A DNA stretch of 9,875 nucleotides from Chitinophagaceae bacterium (lineage in GTDB: Bacteria > Bacteroidota > Bacteroidia > Chitinophagales > Chitinophagaceae), in contig JAJTCI010000064.1 in assembly GCA_021323155.1 (NCBI GenBank), positions 1-9,875 on the forward strand, in the 5' to 3' direction. How positions within the stretch are numbered: the first letter of the stretch is position 1; every line of letters starts with the position of its first letter. Positions 1 to 6,837 of the stretch are shown here, one piece after another. The notes under the pieces were generated by a model, which worked only from the letters and a program-made list of their open reading frames with translations, did not search any database and was not told the origin of the DNA. A program made the translations under genes and the position numbers.

Positions 1-741
1 TCAAGTTTCCGTTTTACTATCCAGAAGCCAGTATGGATGCGTTGGTGGTTCATCCTACTTTGTCTCACTTTGCTCGGTATCGTACTGTACTGGTACATTA
101 AAGACCGTGAAAAAAGACTCCAGAAATGGGAGCGCCTGGAGAAGGAAAAGATACAGTCGCAATTCGAAACGCTGCGAAACCAGGTGAACCCGCACTTTCT
201 TTTTAATAGTTTTAATACGCTTGTTTCCGAGATAGAAGAGGATCCAAAGCGGGCGGTCCAATACGTGGAGCATATGGCTGACTTTTTCCGGAGCATCGTT
301 ACTTACAGGGAAAAAGATATCATACCCCTTTCAGAAGAGATCAATATCATCAAGGACTACCTGTTCATCCAACGGAAGCGGTATGGTGATGCGTTCCGCG
401 TGCATATCAATATCAGTACGGTGGAATCACAACAGTATTCCCTGGCGCCCCTAACTTTGCAATTGCTGGCGGAGAACGCCATCAAGCACAATTCGATCCT
501 GAAGGAAGACCCGTTGCTGCTGGAGGTATTCATAGAGGCAGACCAACTGGTGGTGCGTAATAACATCAAACCAAAACTTCATCCTGAAAAAAGCGCTGGT
601 CTTGGCCTGCAGAATATTCAACGGCGCTATGAGTTGTTGACAAAGAAAATGGTGATGATAAGCAATGACGACGAGTATTTCACCGTCATCATCCCATTGG
701 TAAAAAAATCAGATGACACGAGTACTGATCATAGAAGATGA
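1..741 (+). CDS. LytS-type sensor histidine kinase, C-terminal part (5' end outside window)
   Basis: Membrane histidine kinase that probably phosphorylates the response regulator encoded next to it. The frame is open to the first base: residues SSFRFTIQKPVW precede the first ATG at 37, so that ATG is unlikely to be the real start. This prefix resembles the end of a Y_Y_Y domain, which in Bacteroidota usually follows a periplasmic beta-propeller; I infer a much longer sensor. Counting from ATG 37, residues 3-21 form one transmembrane helix, 22-45 a charged linker probably coiled, and NPHFLFN (51-57) is the His_kinase motif with the phospho-acceptor histidine at 53. LAENAIKHN (144-152) is the N box and SAGLGLQNIQRRY (186-198) the G box of the ATPase domain. 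The 3' end overlaps the regulator gene by 29 bases, indicating co-transcription and translational coupling. The stimulus cannot be read from this fragment. Confidence 0.93.
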   Translation, partial: SSFRFTIQKPVWMRWWFILLCLTLLGIVLYWYIKDREKRLQKWERLEKEKIQSQFETLRNQVNPHFLFNSFNTLVSEIEEDPKRAVQYVEHMADFFRSIVTYREKDIIPLSEEINIIKDYLFIQRKRYGDAFRVHINISTVESQQYSLAPLTLQLLAENAIKHNSILKEDPLLLEVFIEADQLVVRNNIKPKLHPEKSAGLGLQNIQRRYELLTKKMVMISNDDEYFTVIIPLVKKSDDTSTDHRR

Positions 742-1471
742 GGAAGCCGCTGCGAAGCGATTGCAGAAAATGGTGAGTGACGCGCTGCCCGAATCCGTGG
801 TTGCAGACAGCCTGCGCAGCATTGCTTCCGCCACGGAATGGTTCAATAGCAACCCGCAGCCCGACCTGGCTTTCTTCGACATCCACCTCGCAGACGGCAA
901 CAGCTTCGAGATATTCAAACGGGTGAAGGTGGACTGCCCGGTGATCTTCACCACCGCCTATGATCAATACGCCCTGGAAGCATTCAAAGTGAACAGCATC
1001 GATTACCTGCTAAAACCGGTAAAGAAAGACGAGCTGGAAAGAGCCATTGAAAAGTTCAGGCACCTGCACTTCAAGGCGCCGGCACCGGTGGATATACAAA
1101 AACTTCTGGCTTCCATACAGAAGGTTGAATACAAAGAACGGTTCATCATCCGTTATGGTGAACATATGAAAACCATCCAAACCGCCGATATCGCCTATTT
1201 CTATACAGAGAACCGGGTGAGTTTCGCGGCGCTGAAGGAAGGAAAGCGATACGCCGTGGACCATAACATGGACCAGTTGGAGGAGATGCTTAATCCAAGG
1301 CAGTTTTTCCGGATCAACCGCCAGTTCATTATCGGGTATGACTCCATTACCGAGATGCTGAGCTATTCAAAATCAAGAGTGTTGGTGAAGCTCAACCCAC
1401 CCACGAAAGAGGACACTATCGTCAGCAGTGAACGTTCTGCCGCGTTCAAAGCCTGGCTGGCGGGTGAATGA
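713..1471 (+). CDS. LytTR-family response regulator
   Basis: Two-component transcription regulator of the LytR/AlgR type, 252 residues, complete. The N-terminal receiver domain (about 1-118) has the acidic pocket E8-D9, the phospho-acceptor D56 in FFDIHLADG, T80-T81 and the conserved K101 in the LLKP segment. A linker (about 119-140) leads to a LytTR DNA-binding domain (about 142-250) with the characteristic FFRINRQFIIG stretch (198-208). The ATG at 713 is inside the kinase gene and gives a standard receiver start (MTRVLIIEDEE). It is almost certainly the cognate partner of the kinase. Target genes are unknown; a repeated CCGGTTCGG just past its stop codon could be a LytTR-type site, but this is inference. 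Confidence 0.95.
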   Translation: MTRVLIIEDEEAAAKRLQKMVSDALPESVVADSLRSIASATEWFNSNPQPDLAFFDIHLADGNSFEIFKRVKVDCPVIFTTAYDQYALEAFKVNSIDYLLKPVKKDELERAIEKFRHLHFKAPAPVDIQKLLASIQKVEYKERFIIRYGEHMKTIQTADIAYFYTENRVSFAALKEGKRYAVDHNMDQLEEMLNPRQFFRINRQFIIGYDSITEMLSYSKSRVLVKLNPPTKEDTIVSSERSAAFKAWLAGE

Positions 1472-1501
1472 CCGGTTCGGCGGGTAAAAATCCCGGTTCG
1501 G
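1472..1501. repeat. 9-bp direct repeat CCGGTTCGG, 12-bp spacing
   Basis: CCGGTTCGG occurs exactly at 1472-1480 and 1493-1501, a 21-bp period (two helical turns), starting directly after the regulator stop codon. LytTR proteins are known to bind two imperfect 9-bp direct repeats about 12 bp apart, with GTT near the centre, so the architecture fits. The outer bases agree only partly with the published consensus, and the position downstream of its own gene is unusual. A small CGGG...CCCG hairpin lies inside it. Function is not established. Confidence 0.4.
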
Positions 1502-1603
1502 TCACCTTTAATTGACTTCGTCCACCTGGTGGCGCAACTTTACCATGTCTTTTTTCTCATTGCAAATCCAGCCCAATCCTGTCCCGTGAAAAACCAAAGC
1601 TTC

Positions 1604-1640
1604 AAAGCCGCACATTTGGCAGTGCGGCTTTTGTTGTTTA
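1604..1640 (+). terminator. Rho-independent terminator after the two-component pair
   Basis: Perfect 10-bp stem AAAGCCGCAC (1604-1613) with GTGCGGCTTT (1622-1631), 8-base loop, followed by a T-rich run TTGTTGTTTA. It lies 133 bases after the regulator stop and would end the kinase-regulator transcript. The opposite strand also has T-rich sequence beyond the stem, so it could act both ways, but no minus-strand gene needs it here. Confidence 0.7.
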
Positions 1641-1645
1641 ATTTG
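1615..1645 (+). promoter_or_regulatory. Candidate Bacteroidota promoter for the methionine synthase genes
   Basis: TTTG (1615-1618) and TTAATTTG (1638-1645) are separated by 19 bases, matching the Bacteroidota sigma-A pattern TTTG, N19, TAnnTTTG in all but the second base of the -7 element. It is the only such site in the gap before 1841. The -33 element lies in the loop of the terminator hairpin, so the two signals overlap. Transcription from about 1652 would give a leader of about 190 bases. Confidence 0.4.
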
Positions 1646-1664
1646 CGGCCTCAAAGGCGGATTT

Positions 1665-1738
1665 GTTTATTGTTCGGCCTGAATAGAACTAATAAACGCA
1701 AAGAAACTCTCTCATCGTTTCCCACACGTATTATTAGT
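1665..1738 (+). promoter_or_regulatory. Two mutually exclusive hairpins in the metH leader
   Basis: Hairpin A pairs GTTTATTGTTC (1665-1675) with GAAC plus AATAAAC (1686-1697, T1690 bulged), 11 pairs. Hairpin B pairs ACTAATAAACG (1688-1698) with CGTATTATTAGT (1727-1738, A1730 bulged), also 11 pairs. Segment 1688-1697 is needed by both, so only one can form at a time. This is the geometry of an attenuator or riboswitch, but no known SAM or cobalamin riboswitch core is recognisable and there is no T-run directly after either hairpin. The remainder of the leader (1739-1840) shows only short pairings, for example GCTGTT 1776-1781 with AACAGC 1834-1839 next to the start codon. Confidence 0.35.
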
Positions 1739-1840
1739 CTGAAGTATTGATCCAGCGCTGTCTCTTATGGCATCGGCTGTTGCTCCACAATCCTTCGTTC
1801 CGAACACATAGCATCTACGTCCCTGTCTAAACAAACAGCT

Positions 1841-2866
1841 ATGAAGTCGATTCAACAACTCCTCAACGAACGCATTCTCATCATCGATGGCGCGATGGGA
1901 ACCATGATCCAGCGCCGCAAACTGGAAGAGGCGGATTACCGCGGTGAAAGATTTAAGGACTGGCCATCTGACCTGAAAGGTAATAATGACCTGTTGTGCC
2001 TCACCCAGCCGCGAATAATCAAAGAGATCCACCTGGAATACCTGGAAGCCGGTGCGGACATCATAGAGACCAATACATTCAACGCTCAGAAAATATCGCT
2101 GGCCGATTATAATATGCAATCGCTGGCTTACGAGTTAAACGTTGCCGCCGCGAAATGCGCAAGAGAGGCGGTCAATGAGTTCCTGGCAAAGTCAACGAGA
2201 GCGGCGGGTGAACCCGGTCCTTTTGTGGCGGGTGCACTGGGTCCTTTGAACAAAACACTTTCGCTATCGCCTGACGTAAACAACCCGGGGTTCCGTGCAT
2301 TGACCTTTGATGAAGCGATGGAAGCTTATTATGAGCAGATCAAGGGGCTGGTAGATGGTGGCATCGATCTTATCCTGATTGAAACGATATTCGATACGCT
2401 GAATGCCAAAGCAGCTATTTATGCCGTGAAGAAATACTTCCGCGACGTGAAGAAAGAATCGGTGCCGGTGATGATCAGCGGTACCATCACCGATGCATCG
2501 GGAAGAACGCTAAGCGGGCAGACGCTGGAGGCGTTCTATACTTCTATTATGCATGCGAAGCCTCTGAGTGTAGGCCTCAACTGCGCATTGGGGGCAAAGG
2601 AGATGCGGCCGCATATTGAAGAGCTGGCACAGATCGCGGCTTGTTATACCTCGGCTTACCCGAATGCGGGGTTGCCCAATGCCATGGGTGAGTATGATGA
2701 GCACCCGGAGGATACGGCGCATTTTATAGAGGAATGGGCGAAGGAAGGTTTCGTGAATATTGTTGGCGGTTGCTGCGGTACGACACCGGAGCACATCAGG
2801 CATATCGCGGGACATGTGAAAAAGCTGAAACCGAGGGCGTTGCCTGTTTTAGAGGAAGTTTTATAA
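1841..2866 (+). CDS. metH: Methionine synthase, homocysteine-binding module (split MetH, part 1)
   Basis: Cobalamin-dependent methionine synthase module that binds and activates homocysteine with zinc, 341 residues, cytoplasmic. The whole chain is one homocysteine S-methyltransferase barrel: IDGAMGTMIQ (15-24), ETNTF (76-80), GPLNKTLSLSP (134-144), and the zinc ligands C248 (in GLNCALG) and C311-C312 (in GGCCGTTPEHI), at nearly the same numbers as in the E. coli enzyme. It ends about where the E. coli protein passes into its folate domain, and the missing domains are encoded 56 bases downstream, so the two products must act together. The ATG at 1841 gives the usual N-terminus of the family. 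A stand-alone homocysteine methyltransferase using another donor is possible in principle, but the neighbour makes this unlikely. Confidence 0.95.
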   Translation: MKSIQQLLNERILIIDGAMGTMIQRRKLEEADYRGERFKDWPSDLKGNNDLLCLTQPRIIKEIHLEYLEAGADIIETNTFNAQKISLADYNMQSLAYELNVAAAKCAREAVNEFLAKSTRAAGEPGPFVAGALGPLNKTLSLSPDVNNPGFRALTFDEAMEAYYEQIKGLVDGGIDLILIETIFDTLNAKAAIYAVKKYFRDVKKESVPVMISGTITDASGRTLSGQTLEAFYTSIMHAKPLSVGLNCALGAKEMRPHIEELAQIAACYTSAYPNAGLPNAMGEYDEHPEDTAHFIEEWAKEGFVNIVGGCCGTTPEHIRHIAGHVKKLKPRALPVLEEVL

Positions 2867-2922
2867 ACAAATAGGATTTGAACTACAAAGGCACTAAGTA
2901 AGAAAAAGATGTACGCGAAATC

Positions 2923-5625
2923 ATGACTACGATCAAACCATACTTAAGATTAGCTGGCTTAGAGCCGCTCGTCGTTAGACCGGAAACGAATTTTGTGAAT
3001 GTAGGTGAGCGCACCAATGTTACCGGTTCGAAGAAGTTCGCGAGGCTTGTCCGCGAAAACAAATACGAAGAAGCGCTTTCCGTTGCCCGACAGCAGGTAG
3101 AAAGCGGCGCCCAGGTGCTTGACGTTAACATGGACGACGCCTTGCTGGACGGTGTGAATGCTATGACCACGTTCCTGAACCTGCTCCAGAGCGAACCGGA
3201 TATCGCGCGTATACCCATCATGATCGACAGTTCGAAGTTCGAGATCATTGAGGCGGGATTGAAATGCGTGCAGGGGAAATGTATTGTCAACTCCATCTCT
3301 ATGAAAGAAGGGGTAGAGAAATTCAAAGAGCAGGCATTCATCTGCCAGGCTTATGGCGCATCGGTGGTAGTAATGGCCTTCGATGAGCGGGGGCAGGCAG
3401 ACACGCTTCAACGACGAGTGGATATCTGCACCCAGGCATACGAGATACTCACCCAGGAAGTAGGTTACGATCCGCAGGACATCATTTTCGATCCCAACAT
3501 CTTCGCTATCGCCACCGGGCTGGAGGAGCATAATAACTACGCGGTCGATTTTATAGAAGCGACGCGTATCATCAAACAACGCATGCCGCTGGTGAAGGTG
3601 AGTGGAGGTGTAAGCAATCTCTCCTTTTCTTTCCGTGGTAATGACCATGTAAGAGAAGCCATGCACGCCGTGTTCCTGTTTTACGCTATCAAGGCAGGCA
3701 TGGACATGGGAATCGTTAATGCCGGGCAGCTGGTGATCTACGACGAGATCGATCCTTCGTTGCGGCAGCTATGCGAAGACGTGATCCTTAATCGCAATAA
3801 TGATAATAACCAGGCAACGGAAAAGCTAATCTCGTTCGCTGAAACGGTGAAAGCAAAAGGCAAGGTGGAGGTGAAAGACGAAGCCTGGCGCAACACACCG
3901 GTGGAAGAAAGGCTGAAGCATGCGCTGGTTAATGGTATAACTGATTTCATTGAAGCGGACACCGAAGAGGCGCGGCAACAATACCCTAAACCACTGGATG
4001 TGATCGAAGGACCGCTGATGGATGGAATGAATATAGTGGGCGACCTATTCGGAAGTGGTAAAATGTTCCTGCCGCAGGTGGTGAAGAGCGCGCGGGTGAT
4101 GAAGAAATCGGTCGCGGTGCTCACGCCTTTTATCGAAGCGGAAAAAGAAGAGCGCAGGCTTGCGCATATCGCGGCAGGCACGGAGAATAAAGAAGGGGCC
4201 GGCGCTGCAAAGATCCTGCTGGCCACGGTGAAGGGTGATGTACATGACATCGGTAAGAATATCGTAGGTGTTGTTTTGGGATGTAATGGCTATGACGTGG
4301 TTGACCTGGGAGTAATGGTGCCTGCCGATAAGATATTAGAGGCCGCGGTGAAAGAAAAAGCGGACATCATTGGTTTGAGTGGCCTGATCACCCCTTCGCT
4401 GGACGAAATGGTGCACGTGGCACATGAAATGAAACGGCGTGGGATGCAGCAGCCTTTGCTTATCGGCGGAGCAACGACTTCGAGGATGCATACCGCGGTG
4501 AAGATCGCGCCGGCGTATGACAACGGTGTGGTGCATGTATTGGACGCATCGAGGAGCGTAACAGTTGCCGGATCACTCCTGAGCCAGGAACAGAAGCCCG
4601 GGTTCCTTTCATCGATCACGAATGAGTACACCAAACTACGTGACGATTTCGCGAGCAAGAAAACGGCCAAGCAATACCTTAGTTTCAACGAAGCGCAGGC
4701 GAATAAATTCCCGATCGACTGGAATTATGCGCCGCCTGTTCCAACGTTTACAGGGACGAAAGTATTTAAAGATGTGGCCCTGGAGGAAATAAGGGCGTTC
4801 ATCGACTGGCAGCCCTTCTTCATCGCGTGGGAGATGCACGGGAAGTTCCCGGCGATCCTGAGTGATTCCATCATTGGCGCGGAAGCAACGAAACTATATA
4901 ACGATGCAAACGCGCTGCTTGATAAAGTGACCGGAGAGAAATGGCTATCAGCTCAAGGCGTGGTCGGTTTCTGGCCATGCAGTTCTGATGGAAAAGATAC
5001 GGTGACGGTAGAAGCGAATGACGCCGGGTCATTGAAGCTTGAGTTCCTGAGACAACAAGTTAAGAAAGCGGCGGGCCAGCCTAATACCAGCCTCGCGGAT
5101 TTCATTAAGCCGTTCGAGCAGGATCATATCGGTGCATTTTCCGTAACGATCCATGGTATCGAACCGCATATCAAGCGATTCCAGGAGCAGCATGACGATT
5201 ATAACAAGATCATGCTGCAGGCACTGGCCGACAGGCTGGCCGAAGCATTCGCGGAATTGCTACACCAGAAGGTGCGAAAAGAATTATGGGGTTACTCGAA
5301 GGAGGAGCAACTGGGTAATGAACAACTGATCAAAGAAGAATACATGGGTATACGCCCGGCACCGGGTTACCCCGCCTGCCCCGACCATACCGAGAAGTAC
5401 AAGTTGTTTGAATTACTGGGTGGCGAGGCGATGACGGGCATCCACCTGACAGAGTCACTGGCGATGTACCCCGCGGCGTCAGTGTGCGGATGGTATTTTT
5501 CTCACCCGCGCAGCCAGTATTTCGGTGTGGGTAAGATCGGTAAGGACCAACTGGAGGATTACGCAAAGCGGAAGGGGATGGAACTGGATGAGGCCACGCG
5601 TTGGCTGCGGCCAATATTGGAATGA
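2923..5625 (+). CDS. metH: Methionine synthase, folate, cobalamin and reactivation modules (split MetH, part 2)
   Basis: Transfers the methyl group of 5-methyltetrahydrofolate through cobalamin to homocysteine held by the upstream gene product; 900 residues, colinear with the rest of E. coli MetH. Pterin-binding domain about 18-290 (NVGERTNVTGS 26-36, GGVSNLSFSFRGN 228-240); cobalamin cap about 320-415; cobalamin domain about 425-560 with KGDVHDIGKN, where D439, H441 (axial cobalt ligand) and G444 form DxHxxG, S486 completes the ligand triad, and GGATTS 515-520; activation domain about 575-900 with RPAPGYPACP (R811, Y816) for S-adenosylmethionine. An in-frame stop at 2899-2901 and no earlier ATG fix the start at 2923. 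Reactivation needs an electron donor not encoded here, and metF is not adjacent. All key residues are present. Confidence 0.97.
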   Translation: MTTIKPYLRLAGLEPLVVRPETNFVNVGERTNVTGSKKFARLVRENKYEEALSVARQQVESGAQVLDVNMDDALLDGVNAMTTFLNLLQSEPDIARIPIMIDSSKFEIIEAGLKCVQGKCIVNSISMKEGVEKFKEQAFICQAYGASVVVMAFDERGQADTLQRRVDICTQAYEILTQEVGYDPQDIIFDPNIFAIATGLEEHNNYAVDFIEATRIIKQRMPLVKVSGGVSNLSFSFRGNDHVREAMHAVFLFYAIKAGMDMGIVNAGQLVIYDEIDPSLRQLCEDVILNRNNDNNQATEKLISFAETVKAKGKVEVKDEAWRNTPVEERLKHALVNGITDFIEADTEEARQQYPKPLDVIEGPLMDGMNIVGDLFGSGKMFLPQVVKSARVMKKSVAVLTPFIEAEKEERRLAHIAAGTENKEGAGAAKILLATVKGDVHDIGKNIVGVVLGCNGYDVVDLGVMVPADKILEAAVKEKADIIGLSGLITPSLDEMVHVAHEMKRRGMQQPLLIGGATTSRMHTAVKIAPAYDNGVVHVLDASRSVTVAGSLLSQEQKPGFLSSITNEYTKLRDDFASKKTAKQYLSFNEAQANKFPIDWNYAPPVPTFTGTKVFKDVALEEIRAFIDWQPFFIAWEMHGKFPAILSDSIIGAEATKLYNDANALLDKVTGEKWLSAQGVVGFWPCSSDGKDTVTVEANDAGSLKLEFLRQQVKKAAGQPNTSLADFIKPFEQDHIGAFSVTIHGIEPHIKRFQEQHDDYNKIMLQALADRLAEAFAELLHQKVRKELWGYSKEEQLGNEQLIKEEYMGIRPAPGYPACPDHTEKYKLFELLGGEAMTGIHLTESLAMYPAASVCGWYFSHPRSQYFGVGKIGKDQLEDYAKRKGMELDEATRWLRPILE

Positions 5626-5660
5626 CGAACGGTTCCTGCCGCAAAGAAGGTGGAAGGAAG

Positions 5661-5692
5661 TTTGCTTCAGGTGCCTATCATTCCTTAATTTG
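5661..5692 (+). promoter_or_regulatory. Promoter-like site in the gene-poor spacer
   Basis: TTTG (5661-5664) and TTAATTTG (5685-5692) with 20 bases between; the -7 element is identical to that of the candidate metH promoter. It points away from metH into a spacer with no plus-strand protein gene. An inverted repeat GGCCCG (5692-5697) and CGGGCC (5715-5720) begins at its last base. Such sites occur by chance, so support is modest. A transcript would start near 5699 and could end at the hairpin at 5835-5870. Confidence 0.3.
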
Positions 5693-5747
5693 GCCCGTTT
5701 CCGAAGAGAAGGTCCGGGCCGGTTAAATCGAGGCTACACCGAGGTTT

Positions 5748-5802
5748 GCTCACTACAGCTTCACTAGAGGTCCACTAGAGCTTCACTAGAGGTCCACTAG
5801 AG
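5748..5802. repeat. Five tandem copies of an 11-bp unit (CACTAGAG core)
   Basis: Units: GCTCACTACAG (5748-5758), CTTCACTAGAG (5759-5769), GTCCACTAGAG (5770-5780), CTTCACTAGAG (5781-5791), GTCCACTAGAG (5792-5802). The last four form an exact duplication of a 22-bp pair. Each of those four contains CTAG, a tetranucleotide usually scarce in bacterial DNA. The array lies in the spacer between metH part 2 and the convergent LOG gene (5626-5930), which otherwise holds only the promoter-like site and the hairpin described here. Confidence 0.9.
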
Positions 5803-5834
5803 CTCGTGAGTGTTTGAGGAAAATGGAGGAGGTG

Positions 5835-5870
5835 AAAGGCCTCCCCGATCCTACCGTAAGGGGGGGCTTT
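5835..5870. terminator. GC-rich hairpin between convergent genes, probable terminator
   Basis: AAAGGCCTCCCC (5835-5846) pairs with GGGGGGGCTTT (5860-5870): 11 pairs including one G-T, with one bulged G, and a 13-base loop. The A-rich foot and T-rich end make it look like a bidirectional terminator for metH (plus) and LOG (minus). The T-runs are only three bases long, so efficiency is doubtful. It is followed by a short direct repeat CAACATT at 5871-5877 and 5880-5886. Confidence 0.5.
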
Positions 5871-5930
5871 CAACATTGTCAACATTAGACGAACTCAAAT
5901 GCGAAAGGTTTAATCAACCCCTTAATATTT

Positions 5931-6704
5931 TTATGCGCCGGGAGCCTTGGGTTGTGCCTGGGGCGCTTTTGCGGGTTTTACCTTTTTCAACTTCTTTCGC
6001 AGCCAGGGCTTTGAATTCTTCTCCATGTAATGGTTGATATGTTCGATCGCTTCGTCGTAGTCATCGGTGAGTAATACCAGCTTCAGGTCTTCAGGTGAGA
6101 CGGTCCCTTCATTGGCCATCAGAGCAATGTAATCCATGAGTGGCTGGTAATATTCTTTCCCGAACAACACCACCGGGAATTGCGTGATGGTTTTTGTCTG
6201 CACAAGCGTGAGCGTCTCGAAAAATTCATCCATGGTTCCAAAACCGCCCGGCATGATCACGAATGCATAGGAGTATTTTATGAGCAGCGTCTTGCGCACA
6301 AAAAAGTACTCGAACGTGTATGACTTATGCAGGTAAGGGTTTTCGTGTTGTTCAAACGGAAGTTTGATGTTCAGGCCCACTGAATGACCGCCGGCCTCGA
6401 AAGCGCCTCGGTTGGCAGCCTCCATTATACCCGGACCTCCACCTGTCATTGTTGTGAGGCCCAGGGCGGCGATACGCTTGCCGATCTCCCGTGCCGCCCC
6501 GTAATAGCGGTGAGCCTCTTTAAAACGGGCCGATCCAAATACCGTTACGCAGGGGCCGATGTTATGAAGGACCTTGAATGCCTTCATAAACTCCCAAAAC
6601 ACCTTATAGGCAAATCTCAGCTCAAATTGTTTGGGCTGTTGTCCTTCCAGGAAAGTCTGTTCCTTCGCCGGTATCAGTTGTCCGTTCAGGCTTTGTTCAT
6701 CCAT
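5931..6704 (-). CDS. LOG-family protein (TIGR00730-type, probable nucleotide phosphoribohydrolase)
   Basis: Rossmann-fold protein of 257 residues related to lysine decarboxylase-like LOG enzymes, which cleave ribose 5-phosphate from nucleoside monophosphates (cytokinin precursors in plants, nucleotides such as AMP or pyrimidines in bacteria). The two diagnostic motifs are intact: GGGPGIMEAANRGA (88-101) and PGGFGTMDE (152-160), the latter containing the catalytic glutamate. The early strand VTVFGSAR (53-60) starts the fold. The first 50 residues are an extension before it, and the last 25 or so (from about 233) are a tail rich in K, P and A, with KK and KAP clusters, not needed for the fold. 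No signal peptide, so cytoplasmic. Transcribed alone, convergent with metH and divergent from xth. The true substrate is not deducible; older names calling it a decarboxylase should not be followed. Confidence 0.9.
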   Translation of the reverse strand: MDEQSLNGQLIPAKEQTFLEGQQPKQFELRFAYKVFWEFMKAFKVLHNIGPCVTVFGSARFKEAHRYYGAAREIGKRIAALGLTTMTGGGPGIMEAANRGAFEAGGHSVGLNIKLPFEQHENPYLHKSYTFEYFFVRKTLLIKYSYAFVIMPGGFGTMDEFFETLTLVQTKTITQFPVVLFGKEYYQPLMDYIALMANEGTVSPEDLKLVLLTDDYDEAIEHINHYMEKNSKPWLRKKLKKVKPAKAPQAQPKAPGA

Positions 6705-6790
6705 AGTCGCAAAGTTCTAGTTTTCTATCTCAAGTTTCGTGCGGGAATTACTGCTCCATCCAAAGTAACCTCATGTAAAACCTCCGAGTT

Positions 6791-6821
6791 GCCATTAAAA
6801 CGAATCCTTCCTTTAAATTGC
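6791..6821 (+). promoter_or_regulatory. Weak candidate promoter for xth in the divergent gap
   Basis: The 133-base gap 6705-6837 must hold promoters for both LOG (minus) and xth (plus). For xth, TTAAATTG (6813-6820) lies about 18 bases before the ATG, with a TTG ending at 6791, 21 bases upstream of it. It matches four of the six fixed bases of the Bacteroidota -7 element. For LOG only a partial GAACTTTG close to the start codon is visible on the minus strand. Confidence 0.25.
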
Positions 6822-6837
6822 AGCCTCATCCAGATAT

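Noticed and set aside
1529..1750. Open plus-strand frame of 73 codons between the two-component genes and metH
   Set aside because: It runs through the terminator hairpin and both leader hairpins, its product is of odd composition with no recognisable motif, and no start signal precedes it.
1640..1840. A SAM or cobalamin riboswitch upstream of metH
   Set aside because: I looked for the SAM-I core and the cobalamin box by eye and found neither; only the unassigned alternative hairpins remain.
1841..2925. A frameshifted or broken single metH gene
   Set aside because: The first part ends in a proper stop at a domain boundary, 56 bases separate the parts, and the second part has an in-frame stop upstream of its own ATG. 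This is a stable split.
2959..3666. Long minus-strand frame (235 codons) inside metH part 2
   Set aside because: Antisense to a highly conserved coding region; the composition reflects the complementary codons and no family is recognisable. The same holds for the frame at 3738-4250.
5748..5802. A CRISPR-like array
   Set aside because: Units are 11 bp and directly adjacent without spacers, and there are no cas genes.
5810..6037. Plus-strand frame of 75 codons starting GTG
   Set aside because: It passes through the 5835-5870 hairpin and then lies antisense to the LOG gene; the second half is simply the complement of the LOG tail.
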